From a virus: DNA of 35,860 bases. The position numbers and the translations under genes were made by a program. The DNA is taken from positions 1-35,860 of the IMG/VR virus record IMGVR_UViG_3300049489_001249, one strand, 5' to 3'. Positions 31,723-35,860 of the stretch are shown piece after piece. How positions within the stretch are numbered: the stretch's first letter is position 1; every line of letters starts with the position of its first letter. Under the pieces are notes generated by a model. It ran no database searches, was not told the origin of the DNA, and saw only the letters and a program-made list of their open reading frames with translations.

Positions 31723-32410
31723 TAAAAATAACCATTCAATCTTAGAAAGCTTTTTTTTTAAAATTAAAGAAGAAAATCCAGATATTATCATTATTGCTGG
31801 AGATATTATATCAAGTAATCAATACGAATGGGAAAAAGTATTTGGACTATTGAGATATATCATAGAAAAAATACCAGTATTTATAATAAAGGGAAATCAT
31901 GACTTTTGGAATGAAAGTGAATCATTAAAAATAATTACCTATAGCCAATTAGAGTTATATCAATCAATTATTTTAAATAAGTATAATATTCATTATTTAC
32001 AAGAAAAGGCTTATGAAGACGAAACTATAAAAATACAAGGATTTAATGGTTGGTATAAATATATTCCATATAGTAATGATTCTAATTACTTAATTAATAA
32101 ATATGATAAAGATTGTCATAAGTTTTTTATGAAAATTTCCAATGATAACTTTTATAATGTCTTAGACGGTGTATCTAAAAAAAAGATTAATATTCTAGTA
32201 ACACATTTTAATTGTATATCACAATTTGATGATGAAAGTAATTATAAAATGCATGGCGATTTTTCCTATATGGATTTTATTAAAGATAATTTCGATTATC
32301 TTATTTTTGGACATACTCATAAAGAATTAGATATTATGGTTGATAAGTGTCATGTTTTAAACCCTGGCTCAGATTATAACAACCCAAAATATAAAATCAT
32401 AGGAATATAG
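31688..32410 (+). CDS. Calcineurin-like metallophosphoesterase
   Basis: 240 aa. D-x-H (SDLH), GDII, GNHDFW, a later THFNC and GHTHKE supply the two-metal site of this superfamily. Substrates range from nucleotides to RNA ends and DNA. Follows the exonuclease in an overlapping frame, so cotranslated. Confidence 0.9.
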   Translation: MKLLLTSDLHYNKNNHSILESFFFKIKEENPDIIIIAGDIISSNQYEWEKVFGLLRYIIEKIPVFIIKGNHDFWNESESLKIITYSQLELYQSIILNKYNIHYLQEKAYEDETIKIQGFNGWYKYIPYSNDSNYLINKYDKDCHKFFMKISNDNFYNVLDGVSKKKINILVTHFNCISQFDDESNYKMHGDFSYMDFIKDNFDYLIFGHTHKELDIMVDKCHVLNPGSDYNNPKYKIIGI

Positions 32411-32411
32411 G

Positions 32412-32759
32412 ATGAAATTAATTTATTTAGCTGGTAAGTATTCTGGTAATAGTTATGCTGAAGTGGAAAATAATATACAATATGCTGAATCTGTGATGAT
32501 TAAATTACTTCTTGCTGGTTGGAATGTGTTTTCTCCACATAAAAATACTAGCCACTTAGATAGATTTAAAGATTCTATTAAAGAATTTACATATGATTTC
32601 TTTATGAAAAGATGTTTTGATATGATAGATAGATGTGATGCTATATGTTTTCTTGAAAACTGGGAGTCATCTCCCGGCTCAAAAGAGGAACTAGAATACG
32701 CTAAAAAGAAGAATATGACTATTTTCTTCATAAAAGAAGGAATTCCAACAATAAACTAA
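32412..32759 (+). CDS. DUF4406 / nucleoside 2-deoxyribosyltransferase-like protein
   Basis: 115 aa. YLAGKYSG at the start, NNIQYAESVMIKLLLAGWNV, SPHKN, then MIDRCDAICFLENWESSPG and EELEYAKK match the DUF4406 branch of the nucleoside deoxyribosyltransferase fold. May handle nucleotides; activity not proven for this branch. Confidence 0.85.
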   Translation: MKLIYLAGKYSGNSYAEVENNIQYAESVMIKLLLAGWNVFSPHKNTSHLDRFKDSIKEFTYDFFMKRCFDMIDRCDAICFLENWESSPGSKEELEYAKKKNMTIFFIKEGIPTIN

Positions 32760-32777
32760 TAAAAAACTTACTTAAAC

Positions 32778-32786
32778 AAAGATAAT
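32778..32786 (+). promoter_or_regulatory. AAAGATAAT element before tagged gene
   Basis: Preceded by AAAAAACTTACTTAAAC; ATG 32790 is 3 nt downstream, no ribosome site. Confidence 0.5.
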
Positions 32787-32789
32787 TGT

Positions 32790-33272
32790 ATGTCAAAAAT
32801 AAATGAAATAGAAAGAATAGCTTTTCTATCTGGCGTTAATTATACTATAGAGAAAAAACAAGTTTTTATTAAAAAAGAATTACCAAAAGTAAAGCTTATT
32901 GAGACAGTTGAATACAAAGATAAAATAAAAAAAGTAATACCAACTCTCATAGATGACTCAGATAAAGATAGCCAGATTGTAGAAAAAGATGGAAATGATG
33001 CAATTGGAGAAATAACTCTAATTATTACAAAAGATTCTATTTCAGAAACTAAATATAATGCTCAAGAAATTGCCTATGAAATTAAAGAAAACAAACAATT
33101 CTATAAAGATATGATTGATATTAAAGAAATATCTTTTGGTAAAGATGTTAAAATAAATGAATTATTTGTTGGAATAGAAAATGATAATGTAATTATTAAA
33201 GTATATTATTATACAACGGTAGAAGATAAAAAAGAAAAAAGTGAATTAGGCGAATATCTTAAAAAACTTTAG
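32790..33272 (+). CDS. Hypothetical protein with divergent LSG tag
   Basis: 160 aa. N-terminus INEIERIAFLSGVNYTIEKK keeps R-I-x-x-L-S-G. The remainder is charged, mixed alpha/beta, without motif. It lacks a clear L-x-E after the tag. It lies behind an AAAGATAAT element like other tagged genes. Confidence 0.65.
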   Translation: MSKINEIERIAFLSGVNYTIEKKQVFIKKELPKVKLIETVEYKDKIKKVIPTLIDDSDKDSQIVEKDGNDAIGEITLIITKDSISETKYNAQEIAYEIKENKQFYKDMIDIKEISFGKDVKINELFVGIENDNVIIKVYYYTTVEDKKEKSELGEYLKKL

Positions 33273-33281
33273 GAATAAATC

Positions 33282-33632
33282 ATGAAGCTATCCGAACTAC
33301 TTGAATCAGTAAACGATAAAACTTTAGAAAATGCTACAGAAATAGTTAGAAAACTTCAAGATGCTGGTTATAAAGACAGTTATTTTGTTGGTGGCTATGT
33401 AAGAGATAAATTATTGGGATTAGATAAAGCTAAAGATATTGATATCGCTACTTCTGCTAAACCAGAAGAAATTAAAAAAGTTATAAAAGAATTTATACCA
33501 CAAGCAAAGTTCATAGAAGTAGGTGAAGCGTTCAATATTGTTATGGTTATAATTGATAGCGAACAATACGAAATTGCAAGTTTTCGCTCTGATAACTATA
33601 GAATACCCAAATTTGTAAGAAAAATAAAATGA
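33282..33632 (+). CDS. cca: CCA-adding enzyme, N-terminal fragment of split gene
   Basis: 116 aa. FVGGYVRDKLLG (GGxxRD) and DIDIAT with the catalytic Asp52 and Asp54 form motif A of class II tRNA nucleotidyltransferases; VGEAFNIVMV and EIASFRSD follow. The native protein should continue to RRDFT, which is found in the gene at 34533. The last residues (NYRIPKFVRKIK) look like insertion-derived sequence. The N-terminal 14 residues (MKLSELLESVND) are an unusual extension. GGAATAAATC before the ATG gives a weak ribosome site. Confidence 0.9.
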   Translation: MKLSELLESVNDKTLENATEIVRKLQDAGYKDSYFVGGYVRDKLLGLDKAKDIDIATSAKPEEIKKVIKEFIPQAKFIEVGEAFNIVMVIIDSEQYEIASFRSDNYRIPKFVRKIK

Positions 33633-34540
33633 TTATATACTATTTGAAAAATAAAATAAATAATAAATATTATGTTGGAAGAACAACTCAGACTCTTAAG
33701 AATAGAATAGGGGCTCATTTTATAAAAGCTAAAAAAAAAAGATATAAAATAGAAAAAGCAATTTTTAAATATGGTATAAATAATTTTGAATATGGTATAT
33801 TATGTATATGTAATGATAATTTTTCTATATTCTTTGCTGAAAGATTTTATATAAAAAAATATAATTCTCTTCTAAAGGGATATAATTGTACGGAAGGAGG
33901 TGTAGGAGGAGCATTCTCTAAAGAATCTAGGGATAAAATAAGTAAGTCCAATAAAGGCAAGAAAGCTTGGAACAAAGGACTAACAGCAAGTACAGATGAA
34001 AGGGTTAAGAAGTATTCTGAAAAAAGAAAAAATAAAAAATTAAGTAATGAATCTAAGCTTAAAATGTCTATTGCTTCTAAAATACGAGCAAATAAGCCAG
34101 AAAATATTATTAAATTTAAAGAAAATAATCCTTCTAAAAACAGAGAAAGCGTTGAGAAGGGTAGAAAAACAATTATTGAAAATAAGTTATTAGCTGGAAA
34201 AAATAATCCCAGATATAAAGAAGTAGATATAGAAAAATTAAAAAAACTTTACTATAATGATGTTAGACTTATAGAAATACAAAAAGAATTAGGTATTTCT
34301 GAAACAACTTTAACTAAAAGAATAAAAGACAACAACTTAAGTAGAAAGAAAAGATATTTAAATAGAAAACTAGACCTGAATGGTAAAAATAATCCAAGAT
34401 GGAATAATGAAATAGATGAAAAGCAAATTACCAATCTATTTGCAAAAGGTCTATCTGTTAGTAAGATATCTAAAATTTTAGATATATCGCAATCAACTTT
34501 ACGGAGAAGGATAAAAATTTTAGGATTAAAAAATGAATAA
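33629..34540 (+). CDS. GIY-YIG homing endonuclease
   Basis: 303 aa. IIYYLKNKINNKYYVGRT holds the GIY-YIG-type motif with the conserved Arg soon after (LKNRIGAHF) and Glu in FFAERFYI. GKKAWNKGLTAS is a NUMOD3-type DNA-binding motif. Two helix-turn-helix segments at the C-terminus (IQKELGISETTLTKRI; SKILDISQSTLRRRI). It overlaps both CCA fragments (ATGA at its start, 8 nt at its end), leaving no space for a group I intron. Confidence 0.93.
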   Translation: MIIYYLKNKINNKYYVGRTTQTLKNRIGAHFIKAKKKRYKIEKAIFKYGINNFEYGILCICNDNFSIFFAERFYIKKYNSLLKGYNCTEGGVGGAFSKESRDKISKSNKGKKAWNKGLTASTDERVKKYSEKRKNKKLSNESKLKMSIASKIRANKPENIIKFKENNPSKNRESVEKGRKTIIENKLLAGKNNPRYKEVDIEKLKKLYYNDVRLIEIQKELGISETTLTKRIKDNNLSRKKRYLNRKLDLNGKNNPRWNNEIDEKQITNLFAKGLSVSKISKILDISQSTLRRRIKILGLKNE

Positions 34541-35735
34541 AATAGAAACATATGATAAAAATAATCCAGAACATAATGATAAAACTAAATACGAAGTTGT
34601 AGAGTGGGAAGATGATTTTACAGGCAGAAAACCAAATGAAGTATTTTTTACTAATTCAGAAGAAGATGCTAAACGAAGAGATTTTACTGTAAATGCTTTA
34701 TTCTTTGACCCAATCACTGGTGAACATATTGATTACGTTGGTGGTAAGAAAGATTTAGAAGAAAAGATATTGAGGGCAATTGGTGAGCCAGCTGAACGTT
34801 TTAACGAAGATTATTTGCGGATGATAAGAGCCGTAAGATTCTCTGCACAGAAAGGTTTTAAGATTGAGGAAAAAACCTATGAGGCTATAAAACAAGCAGC
34901 TGGAAATATTAATAAGATTTCTAAAGAAAGAATTAAAGATGAAATGGAAAAAATCCTTTCTTCTAGCAATCCTGGCGATGCTTTAGAAGTATTAGCAGAT
35001 ACTGGATTACTACAAGAATTGTTTCCAGAAGTTGCTGAGTTAGTAGGTGTAGACCAGAATCCAAAACATCATCCTGAAGGAAATTCTTTTATACATGTTA
35101 AAAATGCCTTAAATTCTTCTGAAAATGATTTAGTTCTTAGATGGTCACTTCTTTTACACGATATAGGTAAAAAAGAAACTACCAGAATAAATCCTAAAAC
35201 AAATGCTTTATTCTCTCCTGGACATGAAGCAGTTTCTACTAAAAAAGCAGAAGCTATTTTAAATAAATATAAGTTCGACTCTAAAATGAAAAAAGATATA
35301 CTTTGGTTAATTGAAAATCATGGTAAGTTTATGTCATGGGATAACATGGGTGATTATAAGAAAAAAATAATTGCTTCACATCCTTTATTTCCAATGCTCA
35401 TAAAACACTATGAAGCAGACAGAAAATCATCAATGAACGATGAAATAACGGCCAGTGTAATAGAAAAGATGAAAAACTATAATAAATATCTTGATGATTT
35501 TAAAACAGATTCTGATAAATTTCAACAGATGAATAAGTTTAACATTATAACTGGTGATGATTTAAAACAAGCTCCTTTTAATTTTAAACCTGGTCCTATT
35601 ATGAAAGAAATTCTTGATGATGTAAAAGAGAAATATATAACTGGCGTTTTAAAAGATAAAGAAGCAATACTAGAATATCTTAAAAAGAAATACGCCAAAA
35701 GAATAAAAGCTAATTCTCCTAATTTTTTTATTTGA
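34533..35735 (+). CDS. cca: CCA-adding enzyme, C-terminal fragment of split gene
   Basis: 400 aa. AKRRDFTVNALFFDP (motif B), YVGGKKDLEEKILRAIG, NEDYLRMIRAVRF (motif D), then an HD domain (LLHDIGKKETT...GHEA) and ENHGKF. Together with the 116-aa piece it covers a full class II CCA-adding enzyme with an HD domain. It has its own ATG with TAGGA upstream. If both parts bind each other the enzyme may still work. It adds or restores the 3' CCA of tRNAs. Confidence 0.92.
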   Translation: MNKIETYDKNNPEHNDKTKYEVVEWEDDFTGRKPNEVFFTNSEEDAKRRDFTVNALFFDPITGEHIDYVGGKKDLEEKILRAIGEPAERFNEDYLRMIRAVRFSAQKGFKIEEKTYEAIKQAAGNINKISKERIKDEMEKILSSSNPGDALEVLADTGLLQELFPEVAELVGVDQNPKHHPEGNSFIHVKNALNSSENDLVLRWSLLLHDIGKKETTRINPKTNALFSPGHEAVSTKKAEAILNKYKFDSKMKKDILWLIENHGKFMSWDNMGDYKKKIIASHPLFPMLIKHYEADRKSSMNDEITASVIEKMKNYNKYLDDFKTDSDKFQQMNKFNIITGDDLKQAPFNFKPGPIMKEILDDVKEKYITGVLKDKEAILEYLKKKYAKRIKANSPNFFI

Positions 35736-35751
35736 AAAAACCAACTATATT

Positions 35752-35760
35752 AAAGATAAT
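35752..35760 (+). promoter_or_regulatory. AAAGATAAT element before last tagged gene
   Basis: Preceded by AAAAAACCAACTATATT; 16 nt before ATG 35777, which also has a GAGG site. Confidence 0.5.
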
Positions 35761-35776
35761 ATAGTGAGGATAAAAT

Positions 35777-35860
35777 ATGAACTTAAAAGAAACAAATAGG
35801 ATGCTTGAGCTTGCTGGACAGAAGCCTCTTATAGAAGAAAAGATGACACCGGCAGAAGCT
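35777..35860 (+). CDS. Peptide-tagged protein, cut by window end
   Basis: The first 28 codons, ETNRMLELAGQKPLIEEK after MNLK, show the shared tag and L-I-E|E. The rest is beyond the window. Confidence 0.75.
   Translation, partial: MNLKETNRMLELAGQKPLIEEKMTPAEA

Noticed and set aside
33629-34540. Intein carrying the GIY-YIG domain
   Set aside because: No splicing blocks, and stop codons separate the three frames.
33600-34560. Group I intron in the CCA gene
   Set aside because: The endonuclease frame overlaps both flanking coding pieces, so no space remains for a catalytic intron core.

Overview
The window is a stretch of a very AT-rich genome of a T4-like tailed phage (myovirus), probably a large one. 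All credible genes lie on the + strand, tightly packed, often with 4-base ATGA/GTGA/TTGA overlaps. Translation usually starts behind AGGAG-type ribosome sites, so the host is probably a low-GC bacterium with ordinary Shine-Dalgarno initiation. The host cannot be named from the sequence. No tRNA, rRNA or CRISPR array was seen.

Region 1 (1-8078) is a head-assembly module in T4 order: portal (gp20, interrupted by a LAGLIDADG intein whose start lies left of the window), a 480-aa portal-adjacent protein, two charged core-type proteins, prohead protease (gp21), scaffold (gp22) and major capsid protein (gp23). It closes with a strong rho-independent terminator. Region 2 (8110-13617) starts with a free-standing HNH endonuclease and a dual-specificity phosphatase. 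A run of genes follows in which several proteins begin with nearly the same peptide, R-I-L-(E/D)-L-(S/A)-G. Region 3 (13641-16557) holds a coiled-coil protein, three adjacent proteins sharing a C-terminal helix, and an Rnl2-type RNA ligase. Region 4 (16658-24791) is a cassette of about twenty small genes, many Cys-rich zinc-ribbon proteins. One of them is split by a 1,503-bp TnpB element whose ends can be set to the base (17608-19110). Region 5 (24823-35860) mixes more peptide-tagged proteins with an RNA-repair set (Rnl1 ligase, RlaP-type nucleotidyltransferase, CCA-adding enzyme split by a GIY-YIG endonuclease), a proteasome-type Ntn hydrolase, thioredoxin, a DEDD exonuclease, a metallophosphoesterase and a deoxyribosyltransferase-like protein.

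The most interesting signal is the recurring terminal peptide. It is N-terminal in eight predicted proteins (starts 9576, 10082, 12116, 12511, 24823, 26340, 32790, 35777) and C-terminal in four (the 160-aa core-type protein, the scaffold, and the proteins at 12511 and 24823). In six of the eight N-terminal copies an L-x-E triplet follows, which matches the cleavage consensus of T4-type prohead proteases. The capsid protein here carries the same kind of site (LTE|A at residues 57-60). I infer a capsid-targeting tag that loads a varied cargo (GNAT, ART-like, WCTA-family and unknown proteins) into the prohead core, by analogy with T4 internal proteins and Alt but with an unrelated sequence.

Two promoter-like families match this split. 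An AAAGATAAT element precedes the scaffold, a holin-like gene, a protease-like gene and three tagged genes, often only 3-4 nt from an ATG with no ribosome site. A TATGTTATAATA element precedes accessory and RNA-repair genes. These are read as late-like and early-like promoters respectively; that is inference.
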